A stretch of 64,000 bases of DNA from Haliscomenobacteraceae bacterium (GCA_947501115.1 CANMVX010000002.1:84308-148307), one strand, 5' to 3'; numbered from the stretch's first letter, positions 54,262-63,641 are shown. Notes: a model not told the origin generated them from the sequence alone. Numbers and translations: made by a program.

Positions 54262-55482
54262 TCAGGCGATTTCTATTAAAGTTACTTCAGGTAATATACC
54301 TACGCGCCCTGGATAGCCTAAATGGCCTAAACCACGATTAACATAAAGCATTTGATTTCCCTTTTTGTACAGACCTGCCCATTGTTTGTAAACATATTGT
54401 ATAGGGCTCCATTGAATAATGCCAGGTATTTCAACGCCAAATTGAAATCCGTGCGTGTGACCTGAGAAAGTGATGGCAATTTCCTTAAATTCAGTAACCA
54501 CTTCATGAGACCAATGGGAGGGGTCATGTGATAGGAGCAGCTTCAAGTCGGTATTTTCAACACCCGCATAAGATTCTTTTAATTTTCCATATTTAGGGAA
54601 TCTCATGTGGGTGGAATAATTTTCAACACCAATAATTCCCACTTCCTTCCCATTAATTTTAACGATGCTATGCTCATTTGTAAGCAATGACCAACCCATC
54701 TCTTTATGGTACTGCTTTAACTGATTTAAATTATCTTGTTTCTTTTCTGTACTTTCCCATGGCACATAATCGCCATAGTCGTGATTTCCCAACACAGAAA
54801 ATACACCATATTTAGCCTTTATCTTATTTAAAACAGGAAGTAGGGGAATCACTTCATCAGCTGTATTGTTTACCAAATCTCCTGTAAACAATACGAGGTC
54901 AGCATCTTGTTCATTTATAATATCTACTGCCTTATTCACCTCTTCGGGGTATAAAAAGCTACCAGAATGAATGTCAGATATTTGAATGATTTTTAAGCCC
55001 CGAAGTTGATCGGGAATTCCATCTATTTTAATAGATGTCTTTCGAAGTTGAAATCGATATGCATTTCTAAATATCCCATAAGTCAGGCTTATCAGAGGTA
55101 TAGCACCTATAAATATACCAAACTGGCTTAAAAACCTCGATCGGGAAGGGTTAAATGACTCGCTGGGTTTAAAATAATCAAGAACCCACTGAAAAGCTCT
55201 GAAAATGTCATCTATAAAAAGGAAGGGTAAAACGAGGAATTTTGAAAAGTATGTAATAAAAACTAAAGATCTTAGAATAGTTAATGTTACCTTATCCCAC
55301 TCTGATATTAACCCCGAGGTATAAGCTAATGTAAAGGAAATCATTAGGATATTCAAGCTAAAAAAAATGACCTTTGACCATGTTCTTGCCGACAAGGAAT
55401 AGTTAGCAAAAACTACTTTTAATGCCTGGTAAGCATACAAATCTATGGCTATCAGTAAAATGACTAAAAAAAGGGTACGCAT
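54262..55482 (-). CDS. Membrane-anchored metallophosphoesterase
   Basis: 406 residues. Four or so membrane helices occupy the first ~130 residues. The calcineurin-like core has ISDIHSGS, FTGDLVNN, LGNHDYGDY, LLSHDPSHW and FSGHTHGFQFG, giving a complete two-metal site. Similar to YaeI-type and other membrane phosphoesterases, some acting on lipid-linked substrates; the substrate here is unknown. Confidence 0.9.
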   Translation of the reverse strand: MRTLFLVILLIAIDLYAYQALKVVFANYSLSARTWSKVIFFSLNILMISFTLAYTSGLISEWDKVTLTILRSLVFITYFSKFLVLPFLFIDDIFRAFQWVLDYFKPSESFNPSRSRFLSQFGIFIGAIPLISLTYGIFRNAYRFQLRKTSIKIDGIPDQLRGLKIIQISDIHSGSFLYPEEVNKAVDIINEQDADLVLFTGDLVNNTADEVIPLLPVLNKIKAKYGVFSVLGNHDYGDYVPWESTEKKQDNLNQLKQYHKEMGWSLLTNEHSIVKINGKEVGIIGVENYSTHMRFPKYGKLKESYAGVENTDLKLLLSHDPSHWSHEVVTEFKEIAITFSGHTHGFQFGVEIPGIIQWSPIQYVYKQWAGLYKKGNQMLYVNRGLGHLGYPGRVGILPEVTLIEIA

Positions 55483-55587
55483 TATTTATTTATTAGCCTA
55501 AGCATAACACAACAAGCGGGGTAATGGTTTATTTAATTTAAAATGAATTAACTTTGCATCTCAATACTCAATACTCAAGCATTGAAA

Positions 55588-56004
55588 ATGCCTCCGAACG
55601 TGCTAAATTATATTATTTTATGGTTATTTCTGATGCCTTTTCAGCTGAGAGCGCAATGGTCCAAAACGATTCATCAGTCGATTGAATTGCCTGATACGAT
55701 GACTCGGTTTTCTATTCAATCCCATACCTCTTTTGATACCGTTTTTTGGATAGGCTCAGATATCATTCTGGAGACAAACGTATCAATGTCAGGGACAAAA
55801 GAATCTGTTTTCGATTTTTTTATTGTTTCAGACCGTTACCAATGGAAAATGGTAAATGAGGGCAACTGGTTGTTAAAAACTGTTAATGCATCAATGAATA
55901 AGCTGAAAGATGTCACAGAACAAGTGAAAATAAAGATGTATATTCCTGAATATTTTCAGCATTCACTGGATTCTTTTTTTGTTAGAACCCCTTTAAAAGA
56001 TTAA
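55588..56004 (+). CDS. Small secreted hypothetical protein
   Basis: 138 residues from ATG 55588 (MPPNVLNYIILWLFLMPFQL); a TTG two codons earlier is possible. A signal peptide ends near LRAQ. The mature part is beta-rich and alternates polar and hydrophobic residues (TRFSIQSHTSFDTVFWIGSD, DVTEQVKIKMYIPEYF), slightly like DUF4097 adhesin-like repeats. No function assigned. It lies 24 bp before the FAD-dependent dehydrogenase. Confidence 0.6.
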   Translation: MPPNVLNYIILWLFLMPFQLRAQWSKTIHQSIELPDTMTRFSIQSHTSFDTVFWIGSDIILETNVSMSGTKESVFDFFIVSDRYQWKMVNEGNWLLKTVNASMNKLKDVTEQVKIKMYIPEYFQHSLDSFFVRTPLKD

Positions 56005-56028
56005 TCAGCGAGTTTTTAGACGGAGAAT

Positions 56029-57588
56029 ATGATAAAGGACATAGAAATTGGAATTTTGCCTGCCTTTGCCTCTAATCAAGAAGCAATTAAAACAACTATA
56101 AGCCAAACTTTAGGTATAGATGAGTCAGATTTTACTTTCAACCTGGTGAGACGCTCCGTTGACGCCAGAGGTAAAACGCCACTTATTCGGCTTAAGTGTC
56201 AGATTTTTATCTCCATGCCTGCTCCAGAGGAATTGGTGTTTGACCCTCAATGGCAAAGGGTGGAAGGTAAGAAAAAAGTCATTATTGTAGGTGCAGGTCC
56301 AGCGGGCTATTTCGCCGCTTTACAATGCCTGACTTTAGGATTAATGCCCATAGTTATTGACAGAGGTAAAGATGTAAGGGCGAGACGTCGCGATTTAAAA
56401 GCCATACAGCAAAATGGTCTGGTAGATCCTGATTCAAATTATTGTTTTGGTGAAGGGGGGGCGGGCACCTATTCCGATGGCAAACTTTATACCCGATCTC
56501 ATAAAAGGGGGTCTATTGAAAATGTTTTGCAAATTTTAGTTAAACATGGCGCAAATCCGGATATACTCGTTGACGCTCATCCACATATTGGTTCCAATAA
56601 GTTACCCCAGATTGTTACTAATCTTAGAAATACCATTCTGGCCTTCGGGGGAGAGGTGCATTTTGAGGAAAAAGTCGTCGATTTTGTAAAAAAGGGAAAT
56701 AGGTTAACTGGTGTCATCACACAAAATGAAAAGAAGTGGGAAGGCGATGCTGTTATTTTAGCTACGGGACACTCGGCCCGCGATATATATTATTTGTTAG
56801 CCAAGCACGGTATTTTAATTGAACAAAAACCTTTTGCTCTGGGCGTGAGGATAGAACACCCGCAACCATTAATTGATAAAATTCAATATGGGCAGGAAAA
56901 TCGACCAGACGCACTGCCCGCTTCTAGTTATAAACTGGTTACTCAGGTTGAAAATCGCGGTGTTTTTTCCTTCTGTATGTGCCCCGGTGGTCTCATTGTT
57001 CCTGCTTCAACTTCCCCCGGGGAAATTGTTGTCAATGGCATGTCTATGTCCAGAAGAGATTCACCTTTTGCCAATGCAGGTACCGTAGTTTCTATTGAAA
57101 TGGATGACCTGAAAGCTTATCAGGATAAGGGCGTTTTTGCCGGACTCGCTTTTCAACAAAAGGTGGAACAAAATATGTTTAGTGTGACAAATGGTACCCA
57201 AAAGGCACCTGCTCAGAGACTTACCGATTTTGTTAATGGTAAGTTAAGCCAGTCACTTCCAAAAAGTAGTTACATACCTGGCCTTACGCCTGCCTATTTA
57301 CATTCTTTATTACCCGATTTTGTCTATAAAAGATTAAAGAAAGGGGTGCAGGATTTTGCTAAAAAAATGAACGGATATTATACGTCGGAAGCGGTCGTTG
57401 TCGGTATTGAGAGTCGAACAAGTTCTCCCGTTAGAATTCCAAGGGATAATCTGACACTAATGCATCCTGAATGTATAGGTTTGTTTCCAAGTGGAGAAGG
57501 TGCTGGCTACGCTGGAGGTATTTTATCGGCGGCTATGGACGGACAAAATGTTGCCCGTGCCGTATTTAATTTTTTAGAAAAAAACTAA
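56029..57588 (+). CDS. FAD-dependent dehydrogenase (COG2509-like)
   Basis: 519 residues. The dinucleotide-binding motif is KVIIVGAGPAGYFAALQCL at ~83, after an N-terminal ~80-residue alpha/beta domain (RRSVDARGKTPLIRLKCQIF). Further motifs: FGEGGAGTYSDGKLYTRSHK, VILATGHSARDIYYLL, and GLFPSGEGAGYAGGILSAAM at the C-terminal FAD site. The length fits this uncharacterised family, related to geranylgeranyl-reductase- and BaiN-like flavoproteins. The reaction is unknown. Confidence 0.88.
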   Translation: MIKDIEIGILPAFASNQEAIKTTISQTLGIDESDFTFNLVRRSVDARGKTPLIRLKCQIFISMPAPEELVFDPQWQRVEGKKKVIIVGAGPAGYFAALQCLTLGLMPIVIDRGKDVRARRRDLKAIQQNGLVDPDSNYCFGEGGAGTYSDGKLYTRSHKRGSIENVLQILVKHGANPDILVDAHPHIGSNKLPQIVTNLRNTILAFGGEVHFEEKVVDFVKKGNRLTGVITQNEKKWEGDAVILATGHSARDIYYLLAKHGILIEQKPFALGVRIEHPQPLIDKIQYGQENRPDALPASSYKLVTQVENRGVFSFCMCPGGLIVPASTSPGEIVVNGMSMSRRDSPFANAGTVVSIEMDDLKAYQDKGVFAGLAFQQKVEQNMFSVTNGTQKAPAQRLTDFVNGKLSQSLPKSSYIPGLTPAYLHSLLPDFVYKRLKKGVQDFAKKMNGYYTSEAVVVGIESRTSSPVRIPRDNLTLMHPECIGLFPSGEGAGYAGGILSAAMDGQNVARAVFNFLEKN

Positions 57589-57593
57589 TTATA

Positions 57594-58007
57594 ATGAAAG
57601 ATATTTTTGATTTATTAGGACGAATTTTTATTTCCTTTATCTTCTTTTTTGAGGCTTACGATGCTTTATTTTTTTTCAAGGATACTAAAAATCAGATGAC
57701 CGAATATGGCCTTTTGTGGCAACAGGACTTCTTGCTTTATTTGTCTATCTTTGTTCTCATTTTAGGCAGCCTTTTAATCCTGCTGGGGTATAGACCGTCT
57801 TTCGGAGCCATTCTTATACTTCTGTATTGGTTGCCAATGACTTTTATTGTCTTTCCGTTTTGGGAGGCGGAAAATGACGTGAGAAGAGAAGTATCTGTAC
57901 ATTTTATGAAGAATATGGCCATTTCCGGAGGCTTATTTCTCGTTCTGGTAAATGGAGCGGGAAGGTGGAGTATGCGCAGACTCTTTGCAACAAGTTATGT
58001 TCGCTAA
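57594..58007 (+). CDS. DoxX family membrane protein
   Basis: 137 residues with four membrane helices (IFISFIFFFEAYDALFF, FLLYLSIFVLILGSLLILLG, FGAILILLYWLPMTFIVF, MAISGGLFLVLVNGAG). DoxX proteins are small quinol-linked or redox-associated membrane proteins; role here unknown. It starts 5 bp after the dehydrogenase gene. Confidence 0.8.
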   Translation: MKDIFDLLGRIFISFIFFFEAYDALFFFKDTKNQMTEYGLLWQQDFLLYLSIFVLILGSLLILLGYRPSFGAILILLYWLPMTFIVFPFWEAENDVRREVSVHFMKNMAISGGLFLVLVNGAGRWSMRRLFATSYVR

Positions 58008-58045
58008 ATAAAGTTTGCTATTTTTTAAACACAAAATATGAAAAG

Positions 58046-58807
58046 GTGATTCAAGCTGTTATTGTTGAAGATGAGTTGAGTAGTCGCAATAATCTAAAGA
58101 ATTTATTGGCTCAGTACGCAAAGGATATTGAGATTGTAGGTGAAGCTGAAAGTATTGACGATGCCGTAACTACTTTTAAAGGGCTTGCAAAACAACCCGA
58201 TGTAGCTTTTTTAGATATTAATCTTTCCGATGGATTGGTTTTTAGTTTACTAAATAAACTGAGACCATTCCAATTTGAAATCATTTTTGTCACCGCATTT
58301 GAAGAATATGCAGTGAAAGCTTGTGAATATAGCTCTATTGGTTATATTCTAAAGCCAATAGATCCCGATGCATTGAAAGAAGCAATAGATCGGATTCCTA
58401 AAAATGGCAAAAATCAGATTGAAAAAAGACTGGAGATTTTTAATAGTCATTATAATAATCCTAATGTTTTTTCTAAAATGAGTATCGCTGCCGTAGATGG
58501 TATTTATTTTGTTAACATTACAGATATTATCCGATTTGAAGCAGAAGATAATTATACCCATATTTTCTTGCAAACAGGGGAGAAAATAACAGCCTCAAAA
58601 ACCATCAAAGCCTACGAGGAATTATTAGCCTCTTATAATTTTTATAGAGTGCATAAAAGACACGTAATAAATCTTAATTGCATGAAAAAATACCTGAAGG
58701 GCGACGGAAACATTGTTATCATGGAGGATGATACACATATTGAGGTTTCCAGAAGGAGACGGGCCTCATTTCTCGAAAAATTAAGGGACTTGCAAGAGGG
58801 GAACTAA
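58046..58807 (+). CDS. LytTR-type response regulator
   Basis: 253 residues from GTG 58046, which gives MIQAVIVEDELSSRNNLKNL, the usual start of this family; the open frame to ATG 57965 would overlap the DoxX gene by 43 bp. Receiver: acidic pair in VEDE, phospho-acceptor Asp in AFLDINLSDG, Lys in YILKPID. C-terminal LytTR DNA-binding domain with ITDIIRFEAEDNYTHIFLQT and FYRVHKRHVINLNCM. All receiver residues are intact. It is the natural partner of the PF06580-type kinase at 59105, with a double-glycine peptide gene between them, as in streptococcal ComE-type systems. Confidence 0.88.
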   Translation: MIQAVIVEDELSSRNNLKNLLAQYAKDIEIVGEAESIDDAVTTFKGLAKQPDVAFLDINLSDGLVFSLLNKLRPFQFEIIFVTAFEEYAVKACEYSSIGYILKPIDPDALKEAIDRIPKNGKNQIEKRLEIFNSHYNNPNVFSKMSIAAVDGIYFVNITDIIRFEAEDNYTHIFLQTGEKITASKTIKAYEELLASYNFYRVHKRHVINLNCMKKYLKGDGNIVIMEDDTHIEVSRRRRASFLEKLRDLQEGN

Positions 58808-58827
58808 AAGGTACAGCACATTTTTTT

Positions 58828-58858
58828 TTTGAACAGTTGTTTTTTTTTATTATTTTTG
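58828..58858 (+). promoter_or_regulatory. Near-perfect Bacteroidota promoter for the leader-peptide gene
   Basis: TTTG (58828-58831), exactly 19 bp, TATTTTTG (58851-58858); the ATG follows 28 bp later. This is the clearest TTTG-N19-TAnnTTTG promoter noticed in the window. Confidence 0.75.
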
Positions 58859-58886
58859 CGTTACTACATTTTAATTTTTATAAACT

Positions 58887-59027
58887 ATGAGAAAAAAAGA
58901 ACTAAAATTAGAGGAGCTTCAAAAAAAATTAAAGGTCGTGAAAAATCAGGATCTTAAAAAAGTGACGGGCGGCAAACAAACGAGCGGCTCGTGGAATAAC
59001 GGTTGTGGAGGTATCATTCCCCTATAA
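58887..59027 (+). CDS. Double-glycine leader peptide (putative secreted signal or RiPP/bacteriocin precursor)
   Basis: 46 residues, too short for ordinary ORF listing. The leader MRKKELKLEELQKKLKVVKN runs on to DLKKVTGG, a classic GG cleavage site preceded by the LxxEExxKKLxxV-type helix known from ComC-like and Bacteroidota natural-product precursors. The 17-residue core would be KQTSGSWNNGCGGIIPL with one Cys. It has its own promoter and a strong terminator, so it is transcribed alone. It sits between a LytTR response regulator and a histidine kinase. No C39-peptidase ABC exporter or modifying enzyme is adjacent, so processing would have to be in trans. Function is inference. Confidence 0.75.
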   Translation: MRKKELKLEELQKKLKVVKNQDLKKVTGGKQTSGSWNNGCGGIIPL

Positions 59028-59046
59028 TTTTATTCACACTTTATTT

Positions 59047-59086
59047 AAAGGGCTGTAATTTAACATAATTACAGCCCTTTTTATTT
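59047..59086 (+). terminator. Strong rho-independent terminator after the leader-peptide gene
   Basis: AAAGGGCTGTAATT pairs perfectly with AATTACAGCCCTTT around TAACAT, followed by a T-rich tail. It separates the peptide gene from the kinase gene. Confidence 0.9.
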
Positions 59087-59104
59087 ATCTTTTAACTGCA
59101 GAAA

Positions 59105-61024
59105 ATGGATCATTCGCTCTTACATCTGCCTTCAAGTGATAAGATTATTTCGTCCATCACGCAATGCAGAAACCCTGAAGAAAAATACGGTTTACTAGAT
59201 AAACTTTTGTCTAAATTGGTATATACTGATGTTAATCAGGCAGTTAAATATGTTGAAAAATTAAAAAAAATTAATAGTTTTGAATTAGAGTCAAAAATCA
59301 GTCTTTCCTATTATTGGTATAAAGCATTGATAGAAAATCAGAAATATCAATATAAAAAGGCTTACGATAATTTTTTAAAGGCTGTTAAACTGTCCGAAGA
59401 AAGTACTAATCTACAAGTAAAAGCAGCGTTATTCATAGATCTTGCGGGTACTTCCATTAATTTACATAAAATGGATGAGGCTGAATTACTGATTGAAAAG
59501 GCAAAAAAATGCCTAAAGAAAAATCCATCAGCCTTCCTAAATGCGAGAATAATTAGTAGAGAGGCTTTTGTTCAGTTGCATTATGCCAACTACCCGCGCG
59601 CCATTGAAGGTTTTTTAAAGGCCGACAAAATCATTAGAAATCTGTCAAATAATGAAATAACCCATAAAGATTTATTCTTCCTGCAAATTATTCAAGCTGG
59701 TTTAGGCAATCTATATGAAATAATTGGAGATGCTGATAAAAGTATTTCTGCCTATCAAAATGCCATTGAACTGGCAGAATTATCAGAAATTAAAACACGA
59801 TTGTCCTGGTTATGCCTGTTTGTAGGCAAAGGTTATTTGGTACTTTCAAATCTGGAAAGTGCCACCTTGTTTTTTCAAAAAGTGCTACATATTGAAAATG
59901 ATGATAACGCTTTTTCCCGGGCCAGCGCTTATGCTAATCTTGGCTACGTTCATCTTTTACAAAATGATTTTCAGGAGGCTCAACTTCTTTTAAATAAAGC
60001 GGAGGAGCTTTTTGTTAATTTGGGGGAGAAGGATTCTGAAAATTTGGTTTCCATTGAAATATGGCGCGCCCAAATGGCTATGAAAAGTAATGATCTTAAA
60101 AAAGCAGAATTTTATTTGCTTCATGCTTATAGAATGGCCTCAAAATCGGCTAACGTTAAAAGGTTATCTTTTATTTGTAAAGAATTAGCGACGTATTATG
60201 CAGATAATGTGCAGTTTAAATTAGCCTACACTTATGAAAAACTTCATGCCGATTTATCCGCCAAATATGTGGAGGAACTGAATCAACACAAAATATGGGA
60301 GTTGGAAGCTAAATATGATTTTGAACGAAGAAAACAGGAGGCGGAATTACTTATTTTACAAGCTAATAGGTTGCAGTTAAAAGCTTTACGTGCACAAATG
60401 AATCCTCATTTTCTATATAATGCCTTAAATAGCATACAAAATTATATTACCTCAAATGATATGACCCACGCGGCAAAATATTTAGCCAAATTTGCAAAGT
60501 TAATGAGGCAAAGTCTTGAATATTCTGATGTTGAGGTCATCAGTCTGGAAAAGGAAATTGCGTTTTTAGAGAATTATCTTTTCATTAATGAAAAATTGAG
60601 ATTTGCAGACAGGATGTCCTATAGGATAAAAGTAGAGGACGATATTGAAGAAGATTTGATAGGGGTTCCCGCTATGATTGTCCAACCTTATCTTGAAAAT
60701 GCCATTGAACACGGCCTCAGATCTAAAAAAGAGGGTCTTTTAGCCGTTCATTTCTTATCCTTTAATGAACAGTGTATCTTATGTATTATCGAAGATAATG
60801 GTGTAGGAAGAGATAAAGCGATGGCGTTGCAAAGGGAAAATTTCAAATATCAACACCATAAATCAAAGGGCACCTTGATTACCGAACAAAGACTGCGATT
60901 ATTACACAAATCTTTAGGCGCTCAACCCGCTGTAAAAATAATAGATTTGAAAGACCCCCTGACGGGTGAAGCTACAGGAACAAGGGTAGAGGTGCTTATT
61001 CCTATAATGGAACTGGATAGGTAG
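59105..61024 (+). CDS. Cytoplasmic TPR histidine kinase (PF06580/LytS-type catalytic domain)
   Basis: 639 residues. The first ~400 are TPR-like helical repeats (KKAYDNFLKAVKLSEEST, DKSISAYQNAIELAELSE, ATLFFQKVLHIENDD, KAEFYLLHAYRMA). A short coiled coil (EAELLILQANRLQLKALRAQ) leads into the His kinase domain: MNPHFLYNALNSIQNY with the phosphorylated His, then the N box PYLENAIEHGL and the G box EDNGVGRD. No signal peptide or membrane helix is visible, unlike many TPR kinases of Bacteroidota, so the sensor may bind a cytoplasmic ligand. It likely phosphorylates the LytTR regulator at 58046. Confidence 0.88.
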   Translation: MDHSLLHLPSSDKIISSITQCRNPEEKYGLLDKLLSKLVYTDVNQAVKYVEKLKKINSFELESKISLSYYWYKALIENQKYQYKKAYDNFLKAVKLSEESTNLQVKAALFIDLAGTSINLHKMDEAELLIEKAKKCLKKNPSAFLNARIISREAFVQLHYANYPRAIEGFLKADKIIRNLSNNEITHKDLFFLQIIQAGLGNLYEIIGDADKSISAYQNAIELAELSEIKTRLSWLCLFVGKGYLVLSNLESATLFFQKVLHIENDDNAFSRASAYANLGYVHLLQNDFQEAQLLLNKAEELFVNLGEKDSENLVSIEIWRAQMAMKSNDLKKAEFYLLHAYRMASKSANVKRLSFICKELATYYADNVQFKLAYTYEKLHADLSAKYVEELNQHKIWELEAKYDFERRKQEAELLILQANRLQLKALRAQMNPHFLYNALNSIQNYITSNDMTHAAKYLAKFAKLMRQSLEYSDVEVISLEKEIAFLENYLFINEKLRFADRMSYRIKVEDDIEEDLIGVPAMIVQPYLENAIEHGLRSKKEGLLAVHFLSFNEQCILCIIEDNGVGRDKAMALQRENFKYQHHKSKGTLITEQRLRLLHKSLGAQPAVKIIDLKDPLTGEATGTRVEVLIPIMELDR

Positions 61025-61198
61025 TGTTTTTTTTGCATTATTTATTAGATAAATGATTCATACCATTCCCCGTTCATTTGATACCGTTTAGTAATTAGAT
61101 GTTGATAATTGAACTATCTAAAGCATTCTGAAGAGGTAAAGAAAAAAAGTGTATATTAAAATGATTACTTTTGAGCTGTAGTTTTCTCATAGTATTTC

Positions 61199-61245
61199 AT
61201 AGCTCCTGTGTGCATCGGTCTCCCCCGAACAGGAGCTATCTTTTT
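61199..61245. terminator. Terminator overlapping the pbpC stop codon
   Basis: ATAGCTCCTGT (61199-61209) pairs exactly with ACAGGAGCTAT (61229-61239), followed by CTTTTT on the plus strand. It can end the kinase transcript. The stop codon of the minus-strand pbpC lies in the right arm. The rest of 61025-61198 shows no gene. Confidence 0.75.
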
Positions 61246-63641
61246 GAATGGCTTATAATTTCAAAAGTAGTTTCTATCCTGTTCCCGTCTTCATCCATGG
61301 CCATCATCAGGTGCCTTCCTATGCCTGGATTCATTATCATTTGATGGTATATGCGGGTTTTTCCAACAAATACCCCATCTATATGCCAGTAAACTGTTTT
61401 CTCCGGACGTCGGTGTGCGAGTTGAAAGACCGTTTTTGACACAGAACCATCCAAATTCTTAGGGATTTTAATTTGTGTAAACTCCCTCGGGTAAATCCAT
61501 TCCATGGTTTCATTTTCATCAAAAGGAGTATTATTCTGAAGGCATAATGGATGCCAGTTTGGTAAGGGCTGATAATCGGGATTATTTTTCCGGAAATAGA
61601 AGGCCTCCAAAGGAGGTAAAACCAATCGGTTTTCAGGTTTTCCCGCTTCATTTTCCAGGCAATTAACATGTACTAGATATTGTTGATCGGTGGTTAAATA
61701 AACCTTTTTATGAAAGGGACAAACGTCACTTGTTTTAATGGTTTTAGGAGCAAGGATAGTTTCTTGTGGACAAAAAGGTCCCGCTAACCAACCGGAGGAT
61801 TTACATATATCCACCGAATGTAAGTCAGCACTGGGAACGGGAAAAAATTTGCCTTTTTCAGGTAATTCGTTGAAAAGCGAAAAAAGTAAAGGTGCAGCGA
61901 CTTTTATCCCTGTAAGCCCTGGTTTTCCTTCTCCGCTGGCATTTCCAACCCAAACGCCTACGCAATAGGAGGTAGAAGTACCAATGGCCCAGGCGTCGCG
62001 AAAACCAAAGCTGGTACCTGTTTTCCAGGCAATAGGCTGATTGCCGGAGAATTGCTGCCAGTTTCCATCTTCATCCGGTCGCTTTAATTCAATCATGGCC
62101 TGCCAGGTGCTGTATATGGCACCTGCTTGAATGACGGGAACTTGTCTGTCAGTCAAAGACATTGCTTTATTTTTAGTATTTACATACCATGGCGAATGCC
62201 AGTTATAGTATTTTTCCTTTTCATTTCCAGGGGTGTAAAACAGAAGGGATCGGGCCATAGAACTGTAAATGCCACATAGATCCCATAAATTAACTTCTGC
62301 CCCACCCAGAATCAAAGACAGGCCATAATGGTCGGCGGAAAATGGTAAGGAATGAATCCCCATTTTTTTCAACTGGTTATGGAATCGCCCGACATCGTAT
62401 TTTTTAAGTAACTGAACAAAAGGGATATTTAAAGATCTTATCAGTGCCTGATCTGCGGCTACCAATCCACTATAAGATTCATCAAAATTTGCAGGTCTGT
62501 AGCCACGATAACTCAAAGGGACATCGCTTAACCAGGAAGTAGGCAGAATGAGACCTTCCTGAAGGCTTAAAGCATAAAGGAAGGGTTTCAAAATGCTTCC
62601 ACTACTGCGATTGGCCATAATTAAATCGACCTGCCTGGAATGAGTCGATGCTTCATTTGGTGAATTTCCGAGATAGGCAAGGACTTTTCCACTGGAAACC
62701 TCAAGAACCAGAATAGCAGCATTTTCAATACCTTTAGCGGACAATTGATGTTGATATTGCTGGAGTCTGTCCTGCATTCTCTCCTGGATATCAACGTCGA
62801 GCGTAGTATGAATAATACCACCACTTTGTTGAGGGAAAGTTCTGCTTAACAAATGATTAGCTAATTGAGGAAGAGGAAAAACTTCCTCAGGTAATGGTTC
62901 TTCTCTGGCTAATTGCCATTTTTCATAGTCTAAAATTTTCTTCTTATAAAGGTTGTCGAGTAATCTATCTCTTTTTTCCTTAAGCTTATCTCTATTTCTT
63001 CCAGGATGAATTAAGCCCGGACTATTGGGTAAAACTGCTAATAAACAAGCTTCTGACCAGGTGATCTGTGAAATATTTTTACCAAAATATCGCCAGGCAG
63101 CAGCGTCAATACCGACGACATTGCCACCAAACGGAGCATGAGCGGCATACCAGTTTAAAATTTCTTTTTTTGAATAGGTTATTTCTAAGACAGAAGCTAA
63201 CACCAATTCTTTTATTTTTTGCCGGTAAGTTCTGGGTGGATTATCCAGTGACATCCGGATAACCTGCATGCTCAGCGTGCTTCCACCTCGTTTTCGACTT
63301 GGATGGCGCGCATTATATTTAAATGCGGAAGCGAGCGCAATAAGGTCAACGCCTCGGTGGTAATAAAATCTTTTATCTTCATATTCAACCAAGGCCACTG
63401 TATATTTTTCTACTGCCAGACTTGATGTTGGAAACCTCCACTGCCCGTCTTTTGCAATTCTTGCACTGAGAAGCTGCCCATTTTTATCGGTTAAAATAGC
63501 TGCGTAAGGAACCTTGAACAAGGGCCTGGGAAGAGATAGATAAATAAATATCATTATAGCCCATCCCAATAATATAAGTAATATTGGGGTGAGATGCACC
63601 TGTTTTTTATGAAAAGGAAAGAAAAAATTTCGTTGAACCAC
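61236..63641 (-). CDS. pbpC: Penicillin-binding protein 1C
   Basis: 801 residues with one N-terminal membrane anchor (LTPILLILLGWAIMIFIYLS). GT51 glycosyltransferase motifs EYEDKRFYYHRGVD and KRGGSTLSMQVIRM; transpeptidase SxxK in SSGSILKPFLYAL, SLN in IRSLNIPFVQ, KTG in AWKTGTSFGFRDAW; then a BiPBP_C-type C-terminal domain (ETVYWHIDG-like KTVYWHIDGVFVGKT). It polymerises and may crosslink peptidoglycan. The yfhM-like alpha-2-macroglobulin gene that often accompanies pbpC is not within the visible flank. Confidence 0.94.
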   Translation of the reverse strand: MVQRNFFFPFHKKQVHLTPILLILLGWAIMIFIYLSLPRPLFKVPYAAILTDKNGQLLSARIAKDGQWRFPTSSLAVEKYTVALVEYEDKRFYYHRGVDLIALASAFKYNARHPSRKRGGSTLSMQVIRMSLDNPPRTYRQKIKELVLASVLEITYSKKEILNWYAAHAPFGGNVVGIDAAAWRYFGKNISQITWSEACLLAVLPNSPGLIHPGRNRDKLKEKRDRLLDNLYKKKILDYEKWQLAREEPLPEEVFPLPQLANHLLSRTFPQQSGGIIHTTLDVDIQERMQDRLQQYQHQLSAKGIENAAILVLEVSSGKVLAYLGNSPNEASTHSRQVDLIMANRSSGSILKPFLYALSLQEGLILPTSWLSDVPLSYRGYRPANFDESYSGLVAADQALIRSLNIPFVQLLKKYDVGRFHNQLKKMGIHSLPFSADHYGLSLILGGAEVNLWDLCGIYSSMARSLLFYTPGNEKEKYYNWHSPWYVNTKNKAMSLTDRQVPVIQAGAIYSTWQAMIELKRPDEDGNWQQFSGNQPIAWKTGTSFGFRDAWAIGTSTSYCVGVWVGNASGEGKPGLTGIKVAAPLLFSLFNELPEKGKFFPVPSADLHSVDICKSSGWLAGPFCPQETILAPKTIKTSDVCPFHKKVYLTTDQQYLVHVNCLENEAGKPENRLVLPPLEAFYFRKNNPDYQPLPNWHPLCLQNNTPFDENETMEWIYPREFTQIKIPKNLDGSVSKTVFQLAHRRPEKTVYWHIDGVFVGKTRIYHQMIMNPGIGRHLMMAMDEDGNRIETTFEIISHSKR

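Noticed and set aside
58038..58048. ATG at the end of CAAAATATG as start of the LytTR regulator
   Set aside because: It is out of frame and reads ATG AAA AGG TGA; the in-frame GTG at 58046 gives the family-typical N-terminus.
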